A DNA stretch of 64,000 bases from Allium sativum (lineage: Eukaryota > Streptophyta > Magnoliopsida > Asparagales > Amaryllidaceae), in NCBI GenBank assembly GCA_030737875.1, contig CM060912.1, positions 877,261,199-877,325,198 on the forward strand. The letters are read 5' to 3'. Positions 22,201 to 33,645 of the stretch are shown here, in pieces. Made by a program: the position numbers and the translations under genes. The notes below the pieces were generated by a model. The model had not been told where the DNA came from and did not search any database. It saw nothing but the letters and a program-made list of their open reading frames with translations. The first letter of the stretch is position 1, and the number at the start of each line of letters is the position of its first letter.

Positions 22201-25200
22201 TTTCTTTAATAGTATCTTTCATCTTTACTAGTTATACTTCATATATTTAGTTTCGATTATTATTTTTACAATTAAAATATTATTTCAAATTCGTATAAAA
22301 ATGTATTTTTATCTTTGAAACCACTCGAAATCCATTTAATATCGATTTCGAAAAATCATTTCTTTTAATCAATGGTACTAAAGAGGCAAATGGCTACCAC
22401 AGTACCACACTGTGAAATATAAACTAATTGCACATTCCATAACAAACAATATGAACATATTGATAAACGCTATCAATACTAGTGAGGGTAGATTCGATGT
22501 TTGACATATATAATCATATATGAAAATTTATATATTTAATGATGAGGAATCCAGTTAGATCCCTTCATTCTGTCCTTCTCTGCAACACAATAGGTTACCA
22601 CTGTTCAATTCAATCAATTCATTATGACCAATCAATATTCGTTTTTGATCTAAATAGATGACACAAGCCGTTTGATAATAACAGTCAACAATAACTGTAA
22701 CAGGCAATACTGGGCTAATAACTGAAATTCAAGCATTCAATTATTTATTTATAATGTTTATATTATTATAAACGTCACCACTAAGGTAAGTTACCTCAAT
22801 TGGATTCAGTCATTATAAATAACGATTTGTTTCAATTAAATTAAACGAACTTTTAATTTAACTGTTTCAATCTATATATGAATATAAAACCAAACAAATG
22901 AACAACCATTAACAACCATAGCACACTATAAAACCCGATTTATATAAAATATAAATGGGGAGAACTGAGTGAGTTTAATTCACCTGATTTCTATTCATCG
23001 TTAACACAATCTGGTCTAGTTGTTTTCAACTTTATCCAATCCCACTCCAAAATGTTACGTCTTCAATATAGTTGCAATGTCACTTATCTCCACTACTTCC
23101 ATTACTGTAGGATAGAGTTATTAATTTTTAAGTGTTATCTGTTTATTCAAATAATAACCATTTAAACAGGGAAATATGTGAACGAATAAAACAAGCTATA
23201 GTTTTTATAAAACATTTGTTAGTTCATACTATATATATTATAATACAGTGATTACATAAATGAATTTCAATTATTAATTTATTATATAAAACATTTAATG
23301 TAAATTGAATATTTTATAAGTAAAATATTATTATATATGAATAGAGTTAAACTTGTCAAATAAACAAGTACTGTCCAACCCATACGAAAAGGTTTTATAT
23401 AGTTAAATAATCAGTCACTTTTATAAATATAACATAAGAATGGTCACGCTTAAGCATGCTAAACTTCGAAGAAAACCTCCAGACATTGTCCACGTTAGGC
23501 TTACCTTAAGTTAATTAAATAGTTGATTAGCGAAAGTAAACACAATTCGGAATTCGAAAAGGGATTAGGTACGCTTGTATACCTTAAACATCGCTCATGT
23601 TCATCTCATCATTTCTTCCATGAATTCATGTTGGTTTCCAGAATGCTACGGTCTCCTTTGAGATTCATCAACCCAGTCAGCCCCTCTTAATTCCCTTCAT
23701 GTGATTCCTCTTCATATTACACGTGAGCAGCAGTAACAATCACATGGCCAAAAACTATTGTGCCCTCTCACCTCACTTTACCCCACTGTCCACATATGAA
23801 CATGCCCTCCAAAACTGACAACACTATATATATACCATACTTACGTTAAAACCAATGCATCATCCACTTAAGCCTCGCCTAAGCTTCGGCTGTCCCCACG
23901 CTGAGCTCCCCTGCCTGCATCTCCCCTCCCAAAACCATACGATAGAGCATACGTATACATGGCGATCTTTTATATTTTAAGTAGAGGGGAGGTTTAAACA
24001 TAGCTTTCGTGATTTAGTACTTAGCTGAGAGAGGGGTTTGTTCTCGATTTCATTACGTAGAAGGATGTTTCGGTTGTATTTTGAAAGAAAGAGGGGAAGA
24101 TTGCAGCTATTTGTAGAAGGAACTGAAGAGGGGATAGGAACTGAGTCATATCATTGGGAGGTAGGTTCTGCGTTGGATATAGGTTAGCATGTTTAGGAGA
24201 AACTGCTGCTCACTCCATTAGGCGCAGCATTGGGTGGTAGAAAAGAAGATACAGAGGATCATGTAGGCACGCAGAAACAGGAGGAGTAGCATGTGTTTTC
24301 ACTTCATTTGATGTAGCAGCATTGACGTTTTGGTCAGCTGTAGAGTTTTCTTGTCTGCCACAGTTGTGCCGATGGTTGTGTTGGAAAAGGAAATACAGAC
24401 ATGAGCTATCTTGGTTTGCAGACGGTAGGTGTAGCTAGTTTAGATATAAGAAATTTTAGTGTAGCTATGCTGAAACAAATAGCTGACTGGAAAAACACAA
24501 TTTGGGTAAAGTAAGATACAGAAAATGGTAGTTGTAGTTTTGTAGAAAATGGTATTGTGCGTGACTTGTTTCAATCACTTCGATGTGATTAGATTTGCAG
24601 AAAAGAAGGTTTACAGGGAGGAGGATAGGAGTTACAAAATTACTTCATGACAAAATCAAAGAAAATTGGAAAATTAGAGTAGCTGTATGTATATAGCGTA
24701 GGCTACTGAGTTTTCAATTGATGGCCAATGTGTTCAACGTGTTTTTATTTTAGTACAGCTCTGCCAAACCATTTTTAGTTATGATAAGCATTTACTGTAT
24801 CCCTTAGTAGTTAAGTTATATCTTAATTTATATTTTTATACGATATTTATTTTTACCGTTAACCGCTGTCTACTTAAATCATTAAACTCGTACTGTTAAC
24901 CAAACTCCAAACATAATGAAAATTGACACACCGCTACGCCTCCATGTTATAATAAAGTTAATTTCGTTGAAAACTAACTTTGTTTGCACAATGTCGTTAT
25001 TTTAATTTATCAGTTTACCCTTAAATTGCGCCTACCAACAAAATCATTCCAATTGGCTCTAGACTGGAAATACAGCAATAATTAGCTATACGTTTTCCAA
25101 TAAAATTTGTCTCGTTGAAAACGAAGGTTGTTTGAAAATAAATATTTTTAACACTTATATAATATATCGATAAATTATAAATTAAATCCAAAAAAATTAA

Positions 25201-25706
25201 ATTAAATAATATAAATATTATTATCAAATATATATATCCAAATAGAATAATATGCGCGGCTACAAATATAAGTTATACAACTTAATATCATATATTCGAG
25301 TTAAAACGATGCCCAATTTATATGAAAATTCTTTTAAATTTATAAATAAACATTATAATTTAATAACGTTTTCAATAGGGACTATTTTAAAATTTGATTT
25401 GGAAATAACTAACAATCTATAACACAAAATCCGGAATTTTCTCTTCTATTAGAAAATTATAATCAACAAGATCCAAACGTTTCTTATTTCACAGAAATCT
25501 GACTTATATCAGGTCCTATATATTTAGTTGAAGTTGAAAATTCAATATTACGAACTGCTGCGCTATTTCGAGCTCGTTTTATATTAACGTTTAAACTTCG
25601 TTTTTAAATAACGAATTCAATATTAAAATCCATTAATATTCCCAATATAGTATTTAAAATAATAAATTAAATTAAATAATAACTACCAAAAATACGGGAC
25701 ATTACA
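19241..25706 (-). repeat. Block G: LTR-like AT-rich sequence, possibly a solo LTR
   Basis: It begins TGTAACGAAC and ends ATACGGGACATTACA, which on the minus strand reads as the gypsy-type start TGTAATGTCCCG. The left part (19390-19640) resembles the R/U5 side of the other minus-strand LTRs (GCGGAACAAAATA, then a TTTATT-rich stretch). No gag, pol, primer site or purine tract is recognisable in 6.5 kb, so it may be one very long solo LTR or a badly decayed element. Flanks are AACGT and GATGT, not a clean duplication. Confidence 0.45.
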
Positions 25707-26502
25707 GATGTCCATATCTTCCCTCGTCAAGTATAGAGAGCGGTATCCATGGGAGGAAGCCTCCAGGCTTGCCTCGTTGCCCACGGCCTGTGCTAGGATC
25801 AACAAGGTCATTGTACGGAGGCAAAGTTGGGGGACTGAACTTCTTCGGATACTCTATTTCTCAAATTCTATCGGTAAACGAAGTCCTATCGGGAGAGAAA
25901 TCTCATTCCCTTTCATCTTCATTGCAAGCTTGATTCTTTTTCATGATTTGTTCTATCATATCCAAGATATATTCTTCAGTGTTGTGCCGCTTTGTGAGGC
26001 TAAGTTCTTTACCAAATGTTCATCTAGGCAGGCGATCTTGAGTAGAAAATTTAGGTCCTTTACCTTCTCGGCGAGGAGGTGCCCCTTTGGCGGGACTGGT
26101 AACCCTTCTAGTATTTCCCTCGGAATGATTTTTAGTTTTTGGCTTCAATTCTTTGACATTAGCTTTATCTTTGTCGCTCAAGCATTTGTTATCGTCTTCC
26201 ATGTTGTCGTTGTGGTCATGATTAGATGTGGACAAATTGTCATTTTCTTCGAGATGAATATGGATCTTTTGAGGGGCTGAATTTGGTCGAGCATTGAGAA
26301 TCGCATTTAACTTGTCCATCAAAGCCTTGGTAGAACAATCCATTCTATGGTTTAAATTGGCGGTAGTGGCGTCCAACTCATTCCTAGTCACACCGGCTTC
26401 ACCTACTGAGTTTTCACCAACTTCAAAGCGATTAGTAAGTGGTGTAGCTTCGTTGTTGGTTTCTCCAATAGCCTTACTAGCGATTTTCTTAGATTTAGCC
26501 AT
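25707..26502 (-). pseudogene. Gag N-terminus of a second Tat-like element
   Basis: The minus frame from Met at 26502 (MAKSKKIASKAIGE) gives 160 residues, Asn/Lys/Asp-rich and polar, ending at 26020. After stops the same strand shows KFSPPTLPPYNDLVDPS (about 25845-25795), matching the P-x-YdG-x-DP start of the Tat gag core. It is cut at 25707 by block G. It sits just inside a primer site and LTR, as gag should. The plus-strand frame 25708-26280 is its antisense shadow. Confidence 0.55.
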
Positions 26503-26650
26503 TATTTTGGATAAGGCTTTGAAATTTGAAGAGAGTTCGTCAATTGGCCTGGATCTTAGATTTAGAGAATCTATAATAAAAGAAGGCTTAGAACTTCAAT
26601 GGAAGGCGCTTAAACTTGAGAGAAGTGCGAAGTGCGAACGTGGCCCCAAG

Positions 26651-26663
26651 GTAGGCGCCAAAT
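26651..26663 (-). other. Primer binding site of the second Tat-like element
   Basis: Minus-strand ATTTGGCGCCTAC next to the LTR end. TTGGCGCC-type primer sites are common in Tat/Athila elements. Confidence 0.6.
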
Positions 26664-26665
26664 GT

Positions 26666-27780
26666 TGTAACCAAAAAATGGCCACAACACTAAAGGTATC
26701 TCTAAGATACTTCACCAAATGGTTAGATTTGACTTTACGGAGCCACAAACACAAAATAAAGAGCAAGAAGTGAAAAACAGGGAATTTTTAAAGTGGTTCG
26801 GCCTAATATCATCCTATGTCCACTACGGTATCACTTCTCATTATCATAGCTGAGTTTACAAAATACATTACTTTATTCATTTCACTCATTTTATGATATT
26901 TCTCTCTTTGATCTATATTTCACTTGAATGTGCCAAAGAAATGGTTTGGTCTATTTAAGTGTGATGGAGATTGATGAATATCTTCAATACTTGAACACTT
27001 AGTGATTTTCTTTGATTCCATGATTGTTTTTTGTTAGATCTAGACTTTAAAGAGGATTGATGGAGATTAGAGAAGCTTGAATTGAACTTTGGCAACTACT
27101 AATTTAGTTTGGAGAAGGTTTAATCCATTGTTGTTGGAAGAGAATGGATTGAAAAGGAGAAGCCATTAATGAAGCTTAGAGTGCTTGAGAGTTGTAGAGA
27201 AATGGTTTGGAAAGCCCTTTGAGGTAGAAAAATCGGTCCCTTGAATAGTGGAGAAATGGGGTATTTATAGACGTCATTTGGAGGTAGTGGAAAAGTTGAA
27301 ATTATGGTGTGCAGGTTACCGATCGGTCATAAAAATATTTATGAAAATGCTACTAGTCCAGCTGGCAACAGCTAGCATACCTTAGGGTACCGATCGGTCA
27401 AAAATAAAAGCACTGACCTTGTATATGCCAACCCACTTTTTATTCTGCTCTTCACACATCATTCTACCATGTGCGCCCTCTTCTTCCATACATTTACATG
27501 GCTTTACTTTGTATTGAAATCATGCAGAATTTATATGTGGGAATGATATTTACAGAAGTGCTATCGCATTGTTTTAGAGTGCCATTGTGTGCAAACATTT
27601 GGAACCGACCGATCGCTTGGAATGGTTTCCGACCGATCAGAGGCACAAAGCAGACCGACCAGTGCCTGAGCTTACTGACCGACCGCCTGCTGCTCTATTC
27701 ATGACCGACCAACGGAGTTTGCTCGACCACATAATCACAAGTACTATTTTCACTTATGTAATCCTTTTGTATGATCCAGG
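26666..27780 (-). repeat. 5' LTR of the second Tat-like element (right end uncertain)
   Basis: Starts TGTAACCAAAAAATGG beside the primer site. It includes the block GTGGTTCGGCCTAAT (26793) that is typical of plant LTRs and a T-rich promoter-like stretch. ACCGATCGGT occurs at 27318 and 27391, and GACCGACC/GACCGATC variants continue to about 28330. No CA-ending partner is clear, so the outer limit could be as far as 28340. Confidence 0.5.
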
Positions 27781-28449
27781 TTAGTTTATGTGCTTCATAA
27801 AATTAACATGTCATTATATTATAATGTCCACATGTCTATCTCTCATGTGATAAAACGTATGTATCACGAGCCAACACCATGTTTTTCTAGAGCATTTCTA
27901 TACACGAGTTGTGTATTTAACGACTTGGAACATTGTTGGATTACTGATATATATAAACGATCTAAAATATTTATTGTTGTCAGGACTTGACTCATGCCTA
28001 CGTGGCATCACATGCTGCTAACCCATATTCGCATAACTTGACCTAACACTTACGCATGTATGGTCCATCGGCAATACTATTATTGCTCCATGCAAACACG
28101 CTATATATAATACTCCATGCGTTATTGAGCTAGCCGATCCATGTTATCATTTAAATATTGGTCCATGCAACTATGTGTACTGTGTACATTAACATCTGCC
28201 CAACACAAAGTAACCGATCCATATTGTTGTTGTTGCGACTGATCCAGGGCGCGTGTAAATTGCACCAACCCAGTTGATGTAGACCGATCCAGGTACATGA
28301 CTGCTCAAAACGATGTACGACCGATTTGATATTATGTCGTCTTGCTTCACTAGACAGTTGACGTATCAATTCCTGAACCGCATTAATAACTGGGTTAATA
28401 ATACTAACAGATCTGAATCGATACTTAAGTTATATGTTCTTCAGTGTAG
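27781..28449. other. Spacer with scattered CCGATCC motifs
   Basis: No gene seen. It carries repeated CCGATCCA/GACCGATCC words (28132, 28213, 28282) that continue the motif cluster of the neighbouring LTR. Confidence 0.45.
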
Positions 28450-28465
28450 GAAAAACTCCAACAGT

Positions 28466-28495
28466 CTTACGAGACATAATATTACGTCTTGTAAG
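28466..28495. repeat. Imperfect 30-bp palindrome
   Basis: CTTACGAGACATAAT followed by ATTACGTCTTGTAAG; arms match at 13 of 15 positions. It lies next to the left end of the PMD/PIF segment. Confidence 0.75.
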
Positions 28496-28969
28496 ATTAA
28501 GAGGAGAATCGTATGATTTTCCGGATAGGCAGAGCCGCAAGGCGCCGATAAATTTGGTGCCTGACCTAGGGCACTGATAAATAGCGCCCTAGGTTGGAAA
28601 AAATTATTATAACCTCATAATTTTCCTTTTTAGTTTTTTATTCAAATTTTACGTCAGAATGCCACTGGACGTTACGAAGATCGCTCGACAGACCATTTGA
28701 GCACAGCCGGATGAGACAGTCGGTTGTGTGCATACCCATCCAACATCTGAGACAATGATTCTAGACCTATGGATTCTTCATAAGTTACCCTAGGGCTTCA
28801 CTCACCGTATGTTCACAGCTTTGACACCATTAAGGTGAAATTTCTGAATTTAACATAATTTTTTATTGCACAGCTTAATGATATACCAATGTTGTAGGTA
28901 GTATATAGTGTTATTTTATAATATAGTAACCAACAACAAATATCTTTTTACTAGTCTCGCTACATTATC

Positions 28970-29729
28970 ATTCGTGGGAGTTGGTCAAAGTTTGTTACAC
29001 ATACTTTTGACGTACTCCCTCATGGTATTCGAGAGAGGCTACTAGCTACTCTGTTTGGTCATTTCTTATAGATTAGACCAGCCGAGACCTTCGATCGACC
29101 ATTGCTTGGTGCCTTTGTTGAGAGATGGTGGCCTACTACACATACTTTTCACTTTCCAGATTTTGAGCTAGGAATCACCCTAGTTGATATTTATTTGCTT
29201 ACGGGGATTGAGATAGGCGATGTTGATAGAGGGTCATACCCTTTTGTTTTTAGCTATGAGTCACCCAAGTCGTACTTGTTGTGCTTTTTCAATTTCGTCG
29301 CCGATCATATATCCAGCGGGGCCATTACACTTACATATTTACATGAGTATATTGTAGCATATATGGGTACTGAAGCTATGCAGGATTCTATATTCCAAAC
29401 TTCCCTTCTATATCTCTTTGGTTCAACATTCTTTCCGAACAAAAATAGTATGATTCTGTTGGCCCACCTTGCATTACTAGCCGATTTAGAGCATCTCCAT
29501 ATGATTGACTGGGGATCGGCTATTTTAGGATGTCTATACGCTGCACTTCACTCAACTATTAGGTGGTGCAGGAGGATCAGGAGTTGGTGGTGCAGGAAGA
29601 TCAGGAGTTGGTGGTAATGACGATGATTTTGAGTATGATGATGTAGACATGGACGAAGATAACGATGGTGAGGAGTCCGAGGACAACAATGACGATGATG
29701 CTGATGGTGATGCCGTGGATTTACGATGA
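28970..29729 (+). pseudogene. Plant mobile domain (PMD) protein relic
   Basis: The longest frame (29102-29617) starts LGAFVERWWPTTHTFHFPDF and continues ITLVDIYLLTG, LLYLFGSTFFP and DWGSAILGCLYAALH, the order of conserved blocks in PMD proteins (MAIN/MAIL1 relatives, many carried by transposons). Upstream the same frame gives LPHGIRERLLATLFGHFL, then TAG (29063-29065), then IRPAETFDRPLL. After LHSTI the coding sense moves one base: the new frame has two Gly-rich repeats (GGAGGSGVGG, GGAGRSGVGG), then an Asp/Glu tail to TGA at 29727. The usual PMD C-terminal half is missing, so the gene is truncated and shifted. Confidence 0.75.
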
Positions 29730-29769
29730 CGTTCATGAGGAGCACGATGGTAATGTTGTGGATTTTTTA

Positions 29770-29975
29770 TCATGATATATTACGTACATTATTCTATGAT
29801 GTATATATGTATCTGTCATGTTGTACTGGATTATATGTCCTTCTGTCATGTTTATTCATGTTGTACTGGATTATACGATCTATCTATCATGTTTAGTCAT
29901 GTTGACAGCTATATTTTATGATGTTTTGTGTTGTTGATCATTGTATGCTACATGTTGTTTGTAACAACCTGAGGT
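29770..29975. repeat. Short direct repeats downstream of the PMD relic
   Basis: CATGTTGTACTGGATTATA occurs at 29817 and 29857, with further TCATGTTTA and GTTGTT blocks; a T/G-rich 3' region. Confidence 0.5.
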
Positions 29976-29984
29976 ATTTAATTT

Positions 29985-30620
29985 ATTAAAATTCCTTTCA
30001 GTTTTTTAAATAAATTGTTATAGTTTATGAACGATTATACAATGACTTTCTGAAAAATTGATTTTGACATAACTTAAAATCTACGATATGAAATTCCAAT
30101 TTTTCTCTTTCATTAGAATTCCATAATCAAGTAGATTCGGAAGATTCTTATTTCAAAGAATTCCGACTTATATTGGACCCTCTATATTCAATTGAAGTTC
30201 AAAATGTATAACTATGAACTACCGCAACGTAACGAGCTCGTTTTTAAATAATCTATAAATTAAACATTCAAACGTCGATTAATTAATAAATTCCTTATAA
30301 AAATTCCTTTTGTTTTATTAAATAAATCGTTATAGTTCATAAACGATTATACAATGACTTTCTAAAAATTTGAGTTTCCTATAATTCAGAATCTACAATA
30401 TGAAATTCTAATTTTTATCTTTCATTAGAAATCCATAATCAAATAGATCCGGAAGATTCTTATTTCAAAGAACTTTGACTTATATTGGACCCTATGCATT
30501 CAATTGAACTTCAAAACGTATAATTATCAACTATCACGAGTTACGAGCTTGTGTTTAAATAATTTATAAATTATGCGTTCAAACATTGATTAATTAACAA
30601 ATTCCTATAAAAAATCCATT
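29985..30620 (-). repeat. LTR-end fragment duplicated in tandem
   Basis: Two diverged units of about 315 bp (about 29985-30295 and 30296-30620) share AAACGATTATACAATGACTTTCT, GGAAGATTCTTATTTCAAAGAA and GACTTATATTGGACCCT. Block G carries a related stretch at 25430-25660 in the same orientation (CTTATTTCACAGAA, GACTTATATCAGGTCC). Confidence 0.7.
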
Positions 30621-30909
30621 TATATATCCAATACAACATTGATAACAAATGGAGATACAACTGGTAATAAGCATAATGATACAACTGTAGCTATGTGGTT
30701 AAGGACAACCCGAAATGTTTAACTCCATTTTTCGTTTAAATTACCGTGTATGTTAAATTTAATAGTACAAACATTTCATACCAAAAGTTGAACTATAAAA
30801 GGGGACGACCCTAATTGTTTAACTCCTTGGGTATGTTTCCAACATTAGATGACCCAATATTTATATCTCACTTGAAATGTAAGCTGAGAATGACAGGTTG
30901 AAGAGGTTA

Positions 30910-31680
30910 ATTGTTGCTACACACTTAACAATGCAACTACACACTAATCAATAAAGATACACTCTAATTAATAAAGCTACACGCTTAATGATGTAGTACA
31001 TACTTATCAACAAAGATACATTATGAACAATAAAGCTACACATATAGCCATGTGGTTGAGATCTCACAATCAATCAGGGCATACATGATGTACGTTTACC
31101 TTTATCCATGTGGTTGCGGATGACCCAGAGATCTAATTCCTTAACGTTTAAAATATTTGGTTTGTTGAATGCAATAAGATAAATATTGTATACATAAAGT
31201 TAAACTATAATAGGGACAACCCTAATCGTTTAATTCCTTAGTTATGTTTCCAAAGTGGGATGACCCTATATTTATATCTTAAATTCGACCATTTCGATGT
31301 AGTTAGCATAGGACAACCATAATATTTTAAGTTTACCCTTAACGATAAAGTTGCGCACTAATTAGTAAAGCTACATACCAAACGATACAGCTACACAGTT
31401 GACGATAAAGCTACACTCTAATCAATAAAGCTTCACCCTAATCAATAAAGCTACACTTTAATCAATAAAGCCACACTTTCACGTGTAACAACAAAGCTAC
31501 ACACGTAACAATACGGTGACATGCGTATCTATAAAGTTGCACATTAATCAATAAAGTTGCACACTAAACACTACAACTACAAAATTATAGACAAAGCTAC
31601 ATTTCAACCAATAAAGCTATGCATAAATTAATAATGCAACACACAGAACGGTAAAGCTACACACTAACCTATACAACATA
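30910..31680. repeat. Field of diverged AATAAAGCTACAC repeats
   Basis: A roughly 20-bp unit, consensus AATAAAGCTACACACTAATC, recurs more than twenty times with variation, densest at 30920-31045 and 31340-31680. It sits just upstream of the transposase relic start at 31743. Confidence 0.75.
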
Positions 31681-31742
31681 CCTTATATACGGCAGCAACA
31701 TTGTAAATCATATCTCATATCCAAACACGTTTACACACAAAA

Positions 31743-33047
31743 ATGAATTCTTATTTTCTGGAATGCATGTTAGCTTTTGATAGTGACTCTGAGGAAGAAG
31801 ATATCCTTGAAGAGGACAACGAAAAAATACAGGAAATTGTTGACATATACCATAAAGCCTATGGTTCATCATCCATAACTCGATGCGGGTCAGTTCTTGG
31901 TATAAAATTTATAAATTGAAACCAAGCTGCATACCATGAATCTCTGATGCAAGATTACTTTAGTGACAACTGCACTTATGGAACTAATATATTTCATAGA
32001 AGATACATGATGAGGACAGATCTATTTCTTCGAATTGTGGAAGGTATTCAAGGTAACAATAAATACTTTAAGTACAAACCAAATGCATCAAAGACATAGG
32101 GCTCACTGATGAACAGAAAATGACGACTACTATGAGGATGTCAGCTTATGGCACTCTTGCAGATGCATTGGATGATACATACCGAATTGTGGAGAGCACA
32201 ACACTTGAAACACTTGAAAAATTCTATCAGGCTATGGTGGATTTCTACAGGGGGAGTACTTATTGTCTCTAAATGAAGCCGATATAGTGCGCATTGGAGA
32301 AATGCACGAAAGTAGTGATGGTTGGGCATGTTAGGAAGTCTGGATTGTATGCACTGGAATGGAAGAAATGCCCTACGGCATTACAAGGTTTGTACAACGG
32401 GAAGGAAAGACGACCAACCATCATTTTGGAAGTCGTAACATCGTACGCTTTATAAATATGGCATGCTTTCTTTGGAATGCCCGGTTTGAATAATGACTTA
32501 AATGTTATAGAAAGATCTCATCTATTTAATGATCTCAAGGTCAGGTACCTCTTGTAGCATTTACCATTGGGCAAAATACTTACAATCTTGGCTATTACGT
32601 AGGTGATGGCATTTACCCGAAATGGAGCACCATTGTTAAAACATGTCCAAATCGATTAACACCTGAACAATTGAAATTCACAACGATGTAGGATGGACAA
32701 AGAAAAGATGTAGAACAAGTTTTTGGTGTTTTACAGTCTTGATTTGCAATGATTAGTAATCCATATCATTTGTGATCTAGGTAAAAGATGTCTACAACCA
32801 TGTTTACCTGCATTATTCTACACAACATGATCATTGAAGATGAAAGAGATATGGATGACAAGCAATGACACTACAAATACGAAGTGCTTCACAACCACCC
32901 GATGTATTCAGAGAAAATACACAAATAACAAAAGAGGAATTCAACGTTCATTTAGACCACTATCTTTCATTTAGAGAAGCACAACTCCATAGTAGGCTGC
33001 AAAAAGATCTTATGTATCATATATGGAACCAATATGAGGATAATTAG
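31743..33047 (+). pseudogene. PIF/Harbinger transposase relic (DDE_Tnp_4)
   Basis: It encodes the cut-and-paste transposase of PIF/Harbinger DNA transposons (HARBI1/ALP1-like). Start MNSYFLECMLAFDSDSEEED with an acidic head. Conserved blocks follow across three frames: RMSAYGTLADALDDTYRI, MLGSLDCMHW (first Asp), PTIILE, FFGMPGLNNDLNV (second Asp), GDGIYPKWSTIVKTCPNR, GQRKDVEQVFGVLQS (Glu) and CIILHNMIIEDERD. The C-terminal end is intact in one frame (32865-33047: LHSRLQKDLMYHIWNQ). At least five frameshifts and several stops, so it is dead. The length, about 430 codons, is normal. Confidence 0.85.
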
Positions 33048-33429
33048 TTATCATAATGCCTTTATGTTAATGTATTCTTGTCTGAACTTGTGTTTTAATT
33101 ATGATTGTATGAAATTATGCAGTAATTACGATTTAGTGCTTTATTTAAACATAAGTAGCCTATTGTATTTTTAAGTGTTAGGTAACTAGCATTAAAATAT
33201 CTAAAGTTATCAGATAATGGGAAAAGTATGAAAATAAATACAAAACGCATTGCATTCATAAGTAAATATAGCAGTTGTAGTTGTATTATGACCGTTTTAA
33301 AGCTGTTGGAAGAAAATATGACCTTTTTGTAGTCAATAGAGGAAAATGTAATGTCTTATAGCCGTTGGAGACATAAAAACAATCAGATTTTAATGGTTTA
33401 GGGGTAAGGAGGTAGAGAGCCGAAATTAT

Positions 33430-33645
33430 CGACGTGTTATGGTAGCGCCCCAATTTTTTTGCCAAATATATCGGCACTCTACCATTGAGTGCCGATAATT
33501 TCGGCGCTCGGGGAAAATTTTAAACTCAGAATTGGACCCTGAATATTACCCTTAATATTACAACTCTGAAGTCATGTTAGGAAACAATTTAAGCTTTTAT
33601 TCAACATTCAAGATTGTAATTCTCCACTGTTGGAGATGTTCTAAG
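33430..33645. repeat. Right end of the PMD/PIF segment
   Basis: CGGCACTCTACC-ATTGAGTGCCG is a perfect-stem hairpin (33470-33492) inside a GGCGC-rich block. Then CTCCACTGTTGGAGATGTTCTAA (33623-33645) resembles a PIF-type terminus with a TAA target site. Confidence 0.45.

Larger units (their letters stand above)
28450..33645 (+). mobile_element. Inverted-end segment with PMD and PIF/Harbinger relics
   Basis: Both ends hold CTCCAACAGT in inverted order (left near 28457, right as ACTGTTGGAG at 33627-33636, followed by ATGTTCTAA). Inside each end is a GCGCC/CGATAAAT-rich block (28541-28597 and, inverted, 33440-33517). Between them lie a PMD relic, a tandem LTR fragment, a 20-bp repeat field and a PIF/Harbinger transposase relic. 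The right terminus resembles common PIF-type ends (TTGGAGATG then TAA). A single element is likely but not proven; the 3-bp duplication is not clear on the left. Confidence 0.4.

Noticed and set aside
17586..25706. Possible single gag running from 26502 through block G to 17586
   Set aside because: The gag core start motif (YND/FNG with DP/NP) appears on both sides, and LTR 26666 does not match LTR 3775-4692, so two elements are more likely.
25708..26280. 190-codon plus-strand frame
   Set aside because: Antisense of the Tat-like gag N-terminus; no domain in this direction.
29486..29498. AGAGCATCTCCA looks like a PIF-type terminus
   Set aside because: It encodes the conserved LADLEHLHM part of the PMD, so it is coding coincidence.
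29548..29773. Minus-strand Ser/His/Pro-rich frames
   Set aside because: Antisense of the GAT/GAC-rich acidic tail of the PMD relic.
29959..29990. TGTAACAACCTGAGGTATT looks like a gypsy LTR start
   Set aside because: The following sequence matches the end, not the start, of block G in orientation, and no partner LTR or purine tract is present.
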